From NCBI RefSeq assembly GCF_001238275.1, contig NZ_LGTB01000019.1:1-64000 (forward strand): a stretch of DNA of 64,000 nucleotides, written 5' to 3'. The notes below the pieces were generated by a model, which was given only the letters and a program-made list of their open reading frames with translations, was not told the origin of the DNA and did no database searches. The DNA is from Bradyrhizobium viridifuturi. GTDB taxonomy: Bacteria; Pseudomonadota; Alphaproteobacteria; Rhizobiales; Xanthobacteraceae. Positions 53,437 to 62,780 of this stretch are shown here, in pieces; the first letter of the stretch is position 1, and every line of letters starts with the position of its first letter. Position numbers and translations under genes: made by a program.

Positions 53437-53487
53437 GATAATCCCGATAAAACTGGAAGCATTATCAAGCCAGCGCTGATAATCCGG
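53437..53487. promoter_or_regulatory. LysR-type double site between emrA and lysR
   Basis: GATAATC at 53437 and 53478 (41 bases apart), with ATTATC inverted between them, make a site with the same geometry as 51917-51967. It sits in the divergent promoter region, 82 bases from the emrA ATG and 11 before the LysR ATG. Confidence 0.65.
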
Positions 53488-53497
53488 ACCCTGCCGC

Positions 53498-54409
53498 ATG
53501 GATCGCCTGACCAGTTTGACCGCGTTCGTCCGGGTCGTGGATTCCGGCGGCTTTTCCGCGGCCGGCCGCAAGCTCAACATGTCCACGACGATGGTGAGCA
53601 ACCACGTGCAGTCGCTGGAGGACCGGCTCGGCGCCCGGCTGCTCAACCGCACCACGCGCAAGGTCAGCCTGACCGAGGTCGGCCAGGCCTACTACGACCG
53701 CTGCATCCAGATCCTCGCCGACATCGAACAGGCCGACGAGGTCGCCGGCGCGCAGCAATCGGTGCCGCGCGGCACGCTGCGGATTTTCACCAACACCCAT
53801 CTGGTCCAATTCCTGTCGCCCGCGGTGGCCGAGTTCCTCGCGACCTATCCCGAGGTCAAAGTCGATCTCACCATCGGCGAGCGCAACGCCGACCTGATCG
53901 ACGAGAATTACGATCTCGCGGTGCGCATGACCCCGCCGCCGGACTCCAGCCTGATCGTGCGCACCATCGCGACCTGGCGCCACGTGCTGTGCGCGTCGCA
54001 CGGCTATATCGCGCAACACGGCAAGCCCGACCAGCTCGCCGATCTCGCGGCGCGCAACTGCATGCGCCACGCCAACTACCCCTATGGCGACGACTGGCAC
54101 TTCACCGATCGCAGGGGCACACCGGCTGCGGTGCGGGTTACGGGCAACCTCGTCTCCAACAGCGGCGAGACGCTGAAGCTCGCTGCGCTCGCCGGCGTCG
54201 GTGTCTTCCTCGCGGCGGGCTTCCTGGTCCGCGACGAGCTGGAGTCCGGACAATTGGTGCGGCTGCTGCCCGAGTACCGGCCGGTTGAGCTCACCATGAA
54301 CGCGATCTATCCGCATCGCCATCATCTCTCGGCCAAGGTGCGCACCTTCATCGATCTCCTGGTGCGCCACGCGACCGAGCAGCAGAAGCTGATCAATCCG
54401 TATTCGTGA
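53498..54409 (+). CDS. LysR-family regulator of the emr genes
   Basis: The 303-residue protein has a LysR winged helix (AFVRVVDSGGFSAAGRKLNMSTTMVSNHVQSLEDRLGARL is too long to quote further; it spans about 8-50) and a periplasmic-binding-like effector domain. It resembles the PA-type LysR regulators that control aromatic-compound pumps. The shared double sites upstream of emrA and emrB make both genes its likely targets. The inducer is unknown. Confidence 0.9.
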   Translation: MDRLTSLTAFVRVVDSGGFSAAGRKLNMSTTMVSNHVQSLEDRLGARLLNRTTRKVSLTEVGQAYYDRCIQILADIEQADEVAGAQQSVPRGTLRIFTNTHLVQFLSPAVAEFLATYPEVKVDLTIGERNADLIDENYDLAVRMTPPPDSSLIVRTIATWRHVLCASHGYIAQHGKPDQLADLAARNCMRHANYPYGDDWHFTDRRGTPAAVRVTGNLVSNSGETLKLAALAGVGVFLAAGFLVRDELESGQLVRLLPEYRPVELTMNAIYPHRHHLSAKVRTFIDLLVRHATEQQKLINPYS

Positions 54410-54455
54410 GACGGTGTAACCGTCTTTGTGCGAAGGACGTACTCCGATCTCTCCC

Positions 54456-54500
54456 CGTCATCCTTCGAGGCTCGCAAGAGCTTGCTCCGCAGGATGACGG
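54456..54500. repeat. Short copy of the CGTCATCCT palindrome
   Basis: A 45-base hairpin, CCGTCATCCTTCGAGG with GCAGGATGACGG, related to the elements at 20451 and 26279. It follows the LysR gene. Confidence 0.75.
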
Positions 54501-54601
54501 GTCTAGCGGGGCACCGCTCATCCGCTGGTCATGACCGCCCGGCATCCCTTGCATGGCATGTGCGTGTATCAAGAATGCACCGTCTGCCGCCGGGGCCTGC
54601 C

Positions 54602-55573
54602 ATGCCGCTTCGTCTCCTCGCATCGTTTCTGTTCGCGCTCGCAGCATCCGTGCTGCTGCACACGCCTGCACGCGCCGCCTATCCCGACCACGTCGTCAAG
54701 ATCGTGGTGCCGTTCGCGCCGGGCGGCGGCACCGACGTCGTGGCGCGCACGCTGGCGCAGGAAATGCAGAAGGATCTCGGCGTCACGGTCATCATCGAGA
54801 ACAAGCCGGGCGCGGGCACCATCATCGGCACGCAGAGCGTCGCCGCGAGCCCACCCGACGGCTACACGCTGCTGATGGCGACCTTCGCCAACGCGGTCAA
54901 CCCGAGTCTCTACCGCAAGCTGCCCTATGATCCGCACAAGGACCTTGCGCCGGTGGCGCTGGTGGCGCGCTCGTTCAACGTCGTGGTGGTCAATCCGTCC
55001 TCGCCGATCAAGTCGATCGCGGACCTGATCGCAGTCGCCAAGGCCGATCCGGAAAAGCTGTCCTACGGAACCTACGGCACCGGCACCTCGGCGCATCTCG
55101 CCGGTGAGTTGTTCAAGCACATGGCCGGCGTCAACCTGACCACCGTGCCCTACAAGGGCGCCGCGCCAGGGATCACCGACCTGTTGGGCGGCCAGATCCA
55201 GGTGATGTTCACGACCGTCGCAAGCTGCGCGTCGCTGGTCGAGGCCGGGCAGCTGCGCGCGATCGCCGTGACCTCGACCGAGCGCTCGCCGTCGTTCCCG
55301 AAATTGCCAACCGTGTCGGAAGCCGGTGTACCCGGCTACGCGGCGGAATCCTGGTACGGGCTTTACGCACCTGCGAACACGCCTCCCGACATCATCGACC
55401 GCCTCAACAAATCAGCCGCCAGGGCGGTGCAGGCGGCGGCCTTCAGGAAGCTCAGCGTCAATGAGGGCCTCGTGATGGTCGCTGCACCGCCCGCAGACCT
55501 CGACCGCTATTTTGCTGGCGAGGAGGTGCGCTGGCGCAAGGTGATTGAGGACGCCGGTATCAAGGCGGACTAG
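54602..55573 (+). CDS. Bug/TctC-family tripartite tricarboxylate transporter substrate-binding protein
   Basis: The 323-residue exported protein has a signal peptide (LASFLFALAASVLLH, cut near ARA) and the Bug fold: VKIVVPFAPGGGTDVVARTLA, ENKPGAGTIIGTQSVAASPPDGYTLL, then YGTYGTGTSAHLAGELFK. These proteins bind carboxylic acids in the periplasm. No TctA or TctB membrane subunits are adjacent, so it is an orphan binding protein. Confidence 0.92.
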   Translation: MPLRLLASFLFALAASVLLHTPARAAYPDHVVKIVVPFAPGGGTDVVARTLAQEMQKDLGVTVIIENKPGAGTIIGTQSVAASPPDGYTLLMATFANAVNPSLYRKLPYDPHKDLAPVALVARSFNVVVVNPSSPIKSIADLIAVAKADPEKLSYGTYGTGTSAHLAGELFKHMAGVNLTTVPYKGAAPGITDLLGGQIQVMFTTVASCASLVEAGQLRAIAVTSTERSPSFPKLPTVSEAGVPGYAAESWYGLYAPANTPPDIIDRLNKSAARAVQAAAFRKLSVNEGLVMVAAPPADLDRYFAGEEVRWRKVIEDAGIKAD

Positions 55574-55721
55574 ACTGCCGCCCGGGACGCCGATCACATC
55601 TTTTTGCATCGCCATGCCGCAACCGTGATTCTAGACGCAACGAATGGTTCCTGGGGTCGTTGATGACGGGACGCCGGCAACACCGCCGGTTTGGATCAGG
55701 CCTCGGGCTGGGGAGTGAACC

Positions 55722-55907
55722 ATGTGGATTCTGTTGCTGCTGCCGTTCATCGGCTTGCTATGGGTGCCGTTCTATAATTTTGCCGAGCCGTCGCTGTTCG
55801 GCTTTCCCTTCTTCTACTGGTACCAGCTCGCCTGGGTGCCGATCTCCTCGCTCTTGATCTGGCTGGTCTATCGCAGCCGCCGGCCCGATGCCGACGAGCA
55901 GCGGTGA
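55722..55907 (+). CDS. DUF3311-type small membrane protein
   Basis: The 61-residue protein has two helices: MWILLLLPFIGLLWVPFYNF and FFYWYQLAWVPISSLLIWLV. DUF3311 proteins accompany sodium:solute symporters and are taken as small subunits. The symporter ATG follows by 10 bases, supporting this. Confidence 0.85.
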   Translation: MWILLLLPFIGLLWVPFYNFAEPSLFGFPFFYWYQLAWVPISSLLIWLVYRSRRPDADEQR

Positions 55908-55917
55908 GGGGGCAGCC

Positions 55918-57408
55918 ATGACCGATCATATCGCCTGGGTGGCGCTTTCCGTCTTCATCTTCTTCTTCGCGCTCGTCACCGTGATGGGCTTCTTCGCCGC
56001 GCGCTGGAAATCCGGCCCGGTGAACGAGCATCTCGACGAATGGGGCCTCGGCGGCCGCCAGTTCGGCACCTGGATCACCTGGTTCCTGGTCGGCGGCGAT
56101 TTCTACACCGCCTACACCGTGATCGCGGTGCCGGCGCTGGTCTATGCGGTCGGCGCCTACGGCTTCTTCGCGCTGCCCTACACCATCATCGTGTATCCCT
56201 TCGTGTTCGCCGTGATGCCGGTGCTGTGGAAGAAGGCGCATGCCAACGGCTATGTCACCGCCGCGGATGTGGTCCACGGCGCCTACGGTTCGCGTGCGCT
56301 CGAGCTCGCGGTGGCGCTGACCGGCCTGGTCGCGACCATGCCCTATATCGCGTTGCAGCTGATCGGCATGGAGGTCGTGATCAAGGCGATGGGCCTGACC
56401 GGCGAGCTGCCGATCATCGCCGCCTTCGTGATCCTCGCGCTCTATACCTACAGTTCCGGCCTGCGTGCACCGGCGCTGATCGCCTTCGTCAAGGACATCA
56501 TGATCTACATCGTGGTGCTGACGGCGGTGGTGGTGGTGCCCTCGAAGCTCGGCGGCTATGGCGCGGTGTTCTCGGCCGCCAACGACGCCTTCACAGCCAA
56601 GGGCGGCGCCACTGGCTTGACGCTGAAGGGCGCGCAATATCTGCCCTATGCGACGCTGGCGCTCGGCTCGGCGCTGGCCGCCTTCATGTATCCGCACACG
56701 CTGACCGGCATCTTCGCTTCGAAGTCGGCGGATACCATCCGCAAGAACGCGATCCTGCTGCCGGCCTATACACTGCTGCTCGGCCTGATCGCGCTGCTCG
56801 GCTACATGGCCTATGCCGCAGGGATCAAGGTGACGTCGCCGAACGACGTGGTGCCGACGCTGTTCAAGACGTTGTTCCCGGAATGGTTCGCAGGCTTCGC
56901 GTTCTCGGCGATCGCGATCGGCGCGCTGGTGCCGGCGGCGGTGATGAGCATCGGCGCCGCCAACCTGTTCACCCGCAATGTCTGGAAGCACTATGTCAAT
57001 CCCGGCATCTCGCATGCCGGTGAGGCGTCGGTGGCGAAGATCACCTCGCTGGTGGTGAAGGTCGGCGCGCTCGCCTTCATCCTGTTCTTGCCGACGCAAT
57101 ATGCACTCGACCTGCAACTGCTCGGCGGCCTCTGGATCGTGCAGACACTGCCGGCGCTGGTGTTCGGCCTGTTCACCGTCTGGTTCCGCGCCGAGGGCCT
57201 GCTGCTCGGCTGGGCGGTCGGCATCGGCTGGGGCACCTACACGGCGTGGAGCAACGGGCTGAAGCCGCTGGCCAGCATCTCGCTCGGCGATACCAGCTAT
57301 ACCTTCTATGTCGGGCTCGGCGCGCTCTTGCTCAACATCGTGGTGGCGGTGATCGCGACCGTCCTGGCCGGGTTGATCTCACCCGCCAAGCGCGGCGCGG
57401 CGGCCTGA
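55918..57408 (+). CDS. Sodium:solute symporter (SSS) family protein
   Basis: The 496-residue protein has about 13 membrane helices. Family segments include WGLGGRQFGTWITWFLVGGDFYTAYT, and LPYATLALGSALAAFMYPHTLTG, and SAIAIGALVPAAVMSIGAANLFTRNVW. The substrate is not fixed; monocarboxylates or amino acids are likely. Its ATG follows the DUF3311 stop by 10 bases with GAGGGGG as ribosome site. Its end overlaps the convergent oxidoreductase gene end by 30 bases. Confidence 0.9.
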   Translation: MTDHIAWVALSVFIFFFALVTVMGFFAARWKSGPVNEHLDEWGLGGRQFGTWITWFLVGGDFYTAYTVIAVPALVYAVGAYGFFALPYTIIVYPFVFAVMPVLWKKAHANGYVTAADVVHGAYGSRALELAVALTGLVATMPYIALQLIGMEVVIKAMGLTGELPIIAAFVILALYTYSSGLRAPALIAFVKDIMIYIVVLTAVVVVPSKLGGYGAVFSAANDAFTAKGGATGLTLKGAQYLPYATLALGSALAAFMYPHTLTGIFASKSADTIRKNAILLPAYTLLLGLIALLGYMAYAAGIKVTSPNDVVPTLFKTLFPEWFAGFAFSAIAIGALVPAAVMSIGAANLFTRNVWKHYVNPGISHAGEASVAKITSLVVKVGALAFILFLPTQYALDLQLLGGLWIVQTLPALVFGLFTVWFRAEGLLLGWAVGIGWGTYTAWSNGLKPLASISLGDTSYTFYVGLGALLLNIVVAVIATVLAGLISPAKRGAAA

Positions 57409-60400
57409 GCCATCGTGCGTATCTGACGGGGCGGAGGCAAGAAGCGCGGTGAGCCGCGCCACCTCCGCCCTGGTCTTGTCGATCGCGGCGTCCTTCACCG
57501 GCCCATAGCCGCGGATCTCCATCGGCGCCTTTGCGATTGCGACCAGGTCGGGCAGGCGCGCCGCATCGAGCTTGCCGAGCAGTGTTTCGATCAGCGCCTC
57601 GTACCACGTGATCAGCTCACGCTCGGCGCGGCGCTCCGCGGTGTAGCCGAATACGTCGAACGGCGTGCCGCGCAGCACCTTCAGTCGCGCGAGCAGACGC
57701 AACGGCGTCTGGATCCACTGCCCGAACGCGCGCTTCCTCGGCCGTCCGCGCGCGTCGCGCCGCGCCGGCAGCAACGGCGGCGCAAGGTGGTATTGCACCG
57801 TGAAGTCGCCGTCGAACTTATGCTTGAGCTCGTCGAGGAAGCCGGTCTGCATATGGAGCCGCGCCACCTCATATTCGTCCTTGTAGGCCATCAGCTTGAA
57901 CAGCGAGCGGGCAACGGCGTCGGCGAGAGTGTCGCTCCCGAACGACGCCTCGGCGCGGCGCACGCGATCGACCGTTGCGCGGTAGCGCGCGGCATACGCG
58001 TCGTCCTGGTAATCGCGCAGGAAATCGGCGCGGCGCGCGATCATCTGCTCCAGCGTCTCGGGAACATTGGCCGCAACATCGTCTGGCTTCGGTAGGAAGT
58101 CCGGATCGGCAAGCGCGAGCCGTCCCCAGGCCAGCGCCTGCTTGTTGCGCTCGACGGCGACGCCGTTCAGCTCGATCGCGCGCGTCACCGCGTCCAGCGA
58201 CACCGGCACCAGGCCCTGTTGCCAGGCGAAGCCGAGCATCATGATGTTGGCGAACACGCTGTCGCCGAGCAGTCGTTCGGCCAGAGCATTCGCGTCGATG
58301 GTGGTGAGGTTGCCGGAGCCGATCACCCGCTCGATGGCGCGCAAGCGAACAGGCGAGGCGAGGTCGGCATCGCGGAAGCGCACCACGTCGCCGGTCGGCA
58401 TCTCCGCGGTGTTGACCGCAGCGCGCATGCCCTTGCGGTAGGTGCCGGACGCCTTGGCCGACGAGCTCACCACGAGATCGCAGCCGACCAGCGCGTCGGC
58501 TGCGCCCTGGTCGATCCGCACCTGATGCAGCGCGCCGGGCGTGGCCGCAAGCCGCAGGAAGCTCAGCACCGGACCGAACTTCTGCGCAAAGCCGGTGAAG
58601 TCGAGCACCGAGACGCCGCGCCGCTCGAGATGCGCGGCCATCGCGATCAGCGCGCCGACCGTGATGACGCCGGTGCCGCCGACGCCGGTGACGAGAAGAT
58701 CATAGGGCTTGTCGAGCGCCGCGAACTCCGGCGCCGGCAGCATTGCGGCGCGCGCCAGCGGATCGATTGCGCTCGCACTCTTGGCCCGCCGCTTGCCGCC
58801 CTCGATGGTGACGAAGCTCGGGCAGAAGCCGTTGAGGCAGGAAAAGTCCTTGTTGCAGGTCGAGAGGTTGATCTTGCGCTTGCGGCCGAACGGCGTCTCC
58901 TTCGGCTCGACGCTGAGGCAGTTGGATTCCACCGAGCAGTCGCCGCAGCCTTCGCAGACGAGGTCGTTGATATAGGCGAAGCGTTGGGGATCGGCGATCG
59001 TGCCACGCTTGCGGCGGCGGCGCTTCTCGGTGGCGCAGGTCTGCTGATAGATCAGTACGGTGACGCCGGAAATTTCGCGCAGCTCGCGCTGCACGGCGTC
59101 CATCTCCCCTCGCGGATGAATCGTGACGCCAACCGGCAGATCGGCCGGCGAGAAATGCTTGGGGTCGTCCGAAACCAGCGCGATGCGTGAGACGCCCTCG
59201 GCGCGGACGGAGTGCGCGATCGCCTGCACGCTGACCGGCCCGTCCACCGGCTGGCCGCCGGTCATCGCCACCGCGTCGTTGAACAGGATCTTGTAGGTGA
59301 TATTGGCTTTGGCTGCGATCGCCTGCCGGATCGCCATCGAGCCGGAGTGATAGTAAGTGCCTTCGCCGAGATTCTGGAACACGTGGCTGTTGCCGGTGAA
59401 TTTCGACGACGCCGCCCAGTTGACGCCTTCGCCGCCCATCTGGATCAGCGACGAGGTCTCGCGGTCCATCCAGCTCGCCATGAAGTGGCAGCCGATGCCG
59501 GCCAGCGCTTTCGAGCCCTCGGGCACTTTCGTCGACGTGTTGTGCGGGCAGCCCGAGCAGAAATACGGCGTGCGCGTCGCGCCCGGCACCGCGATGCTCC
59601 GATCCGGTTCCGGCACCAGCGCAGCGGCGCGGCGCGCGAGCTGAAGTTCGGGAAACATCGGATCGAGCCGCCGCGCCAGCACATCGGCCAGCATCCGCGG
59701 CGACAACTCGCCGGTCCAGGAGATCAGCCGTGCGCCACGCTCGTCATGCTTGCCGACCATCCGCTCCGGCTTGGCGCCGGGATAGTCGTAGAAATATTCC
59801 TTGAACTGGCTCTCGATGATGCCGCGCTTCTCCTCGACCACCAATATCTCGCGCTTGCCGGTCACGAACTCCATCGCGTCGTGCAGCGCCAGCGGCCACA
59901 CCATGCCGACCTTGTAGATGTCGATGCCGAAGCGGCGGCATGCGGCCTCGTCGAGGCCGACCAGCCGCAACGCCTCCATCAAATCGAGATGCGCCTTGCC
60001 TGTGGTGACGATGCCGTAGGTTGCGCCCTTGATGTCGTAGATGCGACGGTCGATCGGATTGGCTTTTGCAAACGCGTAGACCGCGTGCTTCTTCGCCTCC
60101 AGCCGCTCCTCGATCTGCGGGCCCGGCAGATCCGGCCAGCGATAATGCAGGCCGCCCGGCGGCGGCACGAAATCCGGCTGTATGAAGCGGCGCGGTGCGG
60201 GCAGCTCAACCGAGGCGCCGGACTCGACGATCTCCGAGATCGCCTTGAAGCCGACCCACATGCCGGAAAATCGGCTGAGCGCGTAGCCGTACTCGCCGAA
60301 CGCGAGATATTCGCTGACATCGGCCGGGTGCAGCGTCGGCATGAACCAGCTCATGAAGGCGACATCGGACTGGTGCGGCATCGAGGATGACACGCAGCCA

Positions 60401-60855
60401 TGATCGTCGCCGGCGACGACCAGCACGCCGCCATGCGGCGAGGAGCCATAGGCATTGCCGTGCTTCAACGCATCGCCCGAGCGATCGACGCCGGGACCCT
60501 TGCCGTACCACAGCCCGAACACGCCATCGACCTCGCGGTCCCTCTGCGTCTCGACCTGCTGCGAGCCGAGCACCGCGGTTGCGGCGAGGTCCTCGTTCAC
60601 CGCGGGCAGGAACTCGATGCGGCTGTCCTCGAGCAGTTGCTTGATCTTCCACAGTTCGAGATCGACGCCGCCGAGCGGCGAGCCGCGATAGCCGGAGATG
60701 AAGCCCGCAGTGTTCAGTCCGCTCGCGCGGTCGCGCCTGATCTGATCGAGCGCGACGCGGACGATCGCCTGCGTGCCGGTCAGGAAGACCCGGCCGCGTT
60801 CCCTGCTGTAGCGCTCGGACAACTGGTAAGCGTCGAGCAGCGGCATCTGTCCCAT
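57379..60855 (-). CDS. Indolepyruvate ferredoxin oxidoreductase, fused alpha/beta type
   Basis: The 1158-residue enzyme joins the ThDP-binding and reductase parts. It has GFISGYRGSPLGG and DDHGCVSSSMPHQ in the N-terminal ThDP fold, MGGEGVNW and MTGGQPVDGP for the second ThDP part, an iron-sulfur region with CEGCGDCSVESNC and a C-terminal TGVGGTGVITVG. It oxidises aryl-pyruvates from aromatic amino-acid transamination to aryl-acetyl-CoA with ferredoxin. I choose the ATG at 60855 after GAAAGGG; a TTG at 60894 is possible. An Lrp regulator is divergent from it. Confidence 0.92.
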   Translation of the reverse strand: MGQMPLLDAYQLSERYSRERGRVFLTGTQAIVRVALDQIRRDRASGLNTAGFISGYRGSPLGGVDLELWKIKQLLEDSRIEFLPAVNEDLAATAVLGSQQVETQRDREVDGVFGLWYGKGPGVDRSGDALKHGNAYGSSPHGGVLVVAGDDHGCVSSSMPHQSDVAFMSWFMPTLHPADVSEYLAFGEYGYALSRFSGMWVGFKAISEIVESGASVELPAPRRFIQPDFVPPPGGLHYRWPDLPGPQIEERLEAKKHAVYAFAKANPIDRRIYDIKGATYGIVTTGKAHLDLMEALRLVGLDEAACRRFGIDIYKVGMVWPLALHDAMEFVTGKREILVVEEKRGIIESQFKEYFYDYPGAKPERMVGKHDERGARLISWTGELSPRMLADVLARRLDPMFPELQLARRAAALVPEPDRSIAVPGATRTPYFCSGCPHNTSTKVPEGSKALAGIGCHFMASWMDRETSSLIQMGGEGVNWAASSKFTGNSHVFQNLGEGTYYHSGSMAIRQAIAAKANITYKILFNDAVAMTGGQPVDGPVSVQAIAHSVRAEGVSRIALVSDDPKHFSPADLPVGVTIHPRGEMDAVQRELREISGVTVLIYQQTCATEKRRRRKRGTIADPQRFAYINDLVCEGCGDCSVESNCLSVEPKETPFGRKRKINLSTCNKDFSCLNGFCPSFVTIEGGKRRAKSASAIDPLARAAMLPAPEFAALDKPYDLLVTGVGGTGVITVGALIAMAAHLERRGVSVLDFTGFAQKFGPVLSFLRLAATPGALHQVRIDQGAADALVGCDLVVSSSAKASGTYRKGMRAAVNTAEMPTGDVVRFRDADLASPVRLRAIERVIGSGNLTTIDANALAERLLGDSVFANIMMLGFAWQQGLVPVSLDAVTRAIELNGVAVERNKQALAWGRLALADPDFLPKPDDVAANVPETLEQMIARRADFLRDYQDDAYAARYRATVDRVRRAEASFGSDTLADAVARSLFKLMAYKDEYEVARLHMQTGFLDELKHKFDGDFTVQYHLAPPLLPARRDARGRPRKRAFGQWIQTPLRLLARLKVLRGTPFDVFGYTAERRAERELITWYEALIETLLGKLDAARLPDLVAIAKAPMEIRGYGPVKDAAIDKTRAEVARLTALLASAPSDTHDGSGRRAALGG

Positions 60856-60912
60856 GGGTGACCCTTTCGGGAATCGAAATGTCTGATCGGACAAGGCTAT
60901 GCCCTGACGCCT

Positions 60913-60999
60913 GGTAGGTCTTACCTATCCGTTCTCCATCAGGCTCAAATTCGGTAGAAGATTGTCCAAGACGTCATGATTTGGTAGATTTTACCGAAA
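60913..60999. promoter_or_regulatory. Lrp-type operator cluster
   Basis: Between the divergent oxidoreductase and Lrp genes are GGTAGGTCTTACC (60913-60925), CGGTAGAAG (from 60952) and TTTGGTA-GATT-TTACCGAAA (60980-60999, near-perfect dyad). All share GGTA/TACC. Repeated sites in one promoter region fit Lrp/AsnC octamers, and Lrp would control both genes. Confidence 0.6.
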
Positions 61000-61011
61000 T
61001 GGAGCTTATCG

Positions 61012-61467
61012 ATGGTCGAAGAGCAAGACGAGCGAATTCTCGCCGAACTGCAAAAGGACGGCCGCGCCACCAACCAGCAACTCGCGGAAATTGTCGGGAT
61101 GTCGACCTCGGCGTGCTGGCGCCGGGTCCGTGCGCTGGAAGAGTCCGGCGTTATTTCAGGCTATTCGGCGCTGGTGGCGCGCGAGCGCGCCGGCTTTGCG
61201 ACCTCGGCGATCCTGCACGTCTCGCTCGAGCGGCACGACGTCAAATTCGTCGACGAGTTCGTTGCGCGGGTGATGCAGCGCCGCGAGGTGCTCGAATGCT
61301 TCGCGACAACAGGCGACGCCGACTATCATCTGCGCGTCGTCGTGCGCGACATGGACGCCTACAATAGATTCCTGGACGAATTCATGTTCCGCATCCCCGG
61401 CATCCGCCACGTCCGCACCAACGTGATCCTGAAGGAGATCAAGACCGGCGTGGCGCTGCCGTTTTGA
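61012..61467 (+). CDS. Lrp/AsnC-family regulator
   Basis: The 151-residue protein has an N-terminal helix-turn-helix (QLAEIVGMSTSACWRRVRALE, about 23-43) and the RAM ligand-binding domain (ECFATTGDADYHLRVVVRDMDAYNRF). Such proteins sense amino acids. It probably responds to an aromatic amino acid or related keto acid and regulates the divergent indolepyruvate oxidoreductase. Confidence 0.93.
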   Translation: MVEEQDERILAELQKDGRATNQQLAEIVGMSTSACWRRVRALEESGVISGYSALVARERAGFATSAILHVSLERHDVKFVDEFVARVMQRREVLECFATTGDADYHLRVVVRDMDAYNRFLDEFMFRIPGIRHVRTNVILKEIKTGVALPF

Positions 61468-61497
61468 GGTTGGTGCCGCTAGCCGTGCCACAAGCGC

Positions 61498-61642
61498 GCC
61501 GTCGTCCCGGCCTAGTGCGCAATTGCGCACGGGGGCCGGGACCCATAACCACGAATGCGTGTTGTTGAGCAGAACCGGAACGACGAATCCCGACCACGAC
61601 ATCGGCCGCGGAGTATGGGTCCCGGCCTGCGCCCGGACGATG
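61498..61642. repeat. GTCGTCC...GGACGAT inverted-repeat element
   Basis: Relative of the elements at 26469 and 63870. It runs from GTCGTCCCGGCC to GCCCGGACGATG, with GGGACCCATAACCACGAA and GTATGGGTCCC inside. An inner GTGCGCAATTGCGCAC palindrome (61515-61530) is unique to this copy. Confidence 0.75.
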
Positions 61643-61665
61643 TTGATGGAGCGTTGCGCTCCGCA

Positions 61666-62163
61666 CTACGCCTCTGCCTTCTCGGCCCGCATCAGCAGCA
61701 TGAACACCATCACGTGGCTGACCAGCAGCAACGGCACATACAGTGCCGGAATATAGATGCCGGCGCCGAACAGGCCGGGATCCGCGTTCTTCGTCGCGCC
61801 CATGTAATAGGCGTTGAGCAGATCCAGCGTGCCCCAGATATTGAAGAGCCAGACGATCGGGATGGCGATCGGCCAGCGCCACGACAGGGCTGCCATCGCG
61901 AGCAGCGCGAGAACGGCAGCGGTCAGATCGCCCCAGCCGACCGCGCCGGCAAACACCGGATTCACCTGCGGCGACACGAAGCCGGTGACCAGGAAGTTCA
62001 TTCCGAGAAACCGGAAGGCATGGAAAGCCGCGAGCAGCCGGAGCGCCTCTTGGCGCGGCATCGTGCGGAGCGCCGGCCAGACATAGGTTGAGGCCACCAC
62101 GGCGCTCGCCAGAAACGCTCCGGCTACGCTGAGCAGGAATGGAATGTTGAGACTGATCGGCAC
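61666..62163 (-). CDS. Hypothetical membrane protein
   Basis: The 165-residue protein has four predicted helices (FLLSVAGAFLASAVVASTYVWPAL; FAGAVGWGDLTAAVLALLAMAAL; IAIPIVWLFNIWGTLDLL; IYIPALYVPLLLVSHVMVFMLL). I recognise no named family and no catalytic motif. It is followed by a small exported gene upstream on the same strand (74 bases), perhaps an operon. Confidence 0.75.
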   Translation of the reverse strand: MPISLNIPFLLSVAGAFLASAVVASTYVWPALRTMPRQEALRLLAAFHAFRFLGMNFLVTGFVSPQVNPVFAGAVGWGDLTAAVLALLAMAALSWRWPIAIPIVWLFNIWGTLDLLNAYYMGATKNADPGLFGAGIYIPALYVPLLLVSHVMVFMLLMRAEKAEA

Positions 62164-62237
62164 GGCCGGCGTCCTCTGTTGGTCGATCCGGAGAGAGAGG
62201 TCGAACCCGTCGATCGGGTCCGACCTCGGCGCGGTGC

Positions 62238-62657
62238 TCAGGGCTTGCCAACCAGCAGGCGGAGCGGCAGCAGCGGACCGACCGCGATGTAGTCGTGGTC
62301 CATGATATCAAGCTTGGACAATGGCAGGCCCTCCATGATCGCGTGCGCCTCGGAGGTGTCCTTGGCATCGAGCAGGAAGACGACGCCGCGCCCGTCGGAC
62401 CGCGAATACCATTCGCGAACCTTGCCGTTGAGATAGAGCTGCACGGTCTGGCGGATTTCATCCGGCATCACGGCCATCACTTGCTCGCGGGTGATGCCCG
62501 GCTTGACGGTCAGGATGACCATCACGCCGGTGGTGATGGTGGAAATGGCTTGTGCTTGTCCTTGAGCCTGTGCTTGGGCGGGGGATGGAGCGGTCATGGA
62601 GGTGGCGCCTATCAGAGTGAGGGTGAGGGCGAAGATTGTGTGACGGATTGCTTTCAT
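62238..62657 (-). CDS. Exported muconolactone-isomerase/YciI-fold protein
   Basis: The 139-residue product has a signal peptide (FALTLTLIGATSM, cut near AQA) and then a dimeric alpha-beta barrel: TTGVMVILTVKPGITREQVMAV, VVFLLDAKDTSEAHAIMEGLPL and HDYIAVGPLLPLRLL. The pattern is like muconolactone isomerase and YciI proteins, but the export signal is unusual for them. Start is ATG 62657; ATGs at 62666 and 62678 are alternatives. It is divergent from the LysR gene. Confidence 0.75.
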   Translation of the reverse strand: MKAIRHTIFALTLTLIGATSMTAPSPAQAQAQGQAQAISTITTGVMVILTVKPGITREQVMAVMPDEIRQTVQLYLNGKVREWYSRSDGRGVVFLLDAKDTSEAHAIMEGLPLSKLDIMDHDYIAVGPLLPLRLLVGKP

Positions 62658-62780
62658 CGGTCGCATGTCTCCGTTCACGACTGAGGTCGTGATGTCGCGT
62701 CGATCAGCGCGCGTCGCGCTGTCGCTTCCGATCTAGGGCGGCTTTCCGCGGAGGACTATTCGCGATAATGTTGACGGGCC

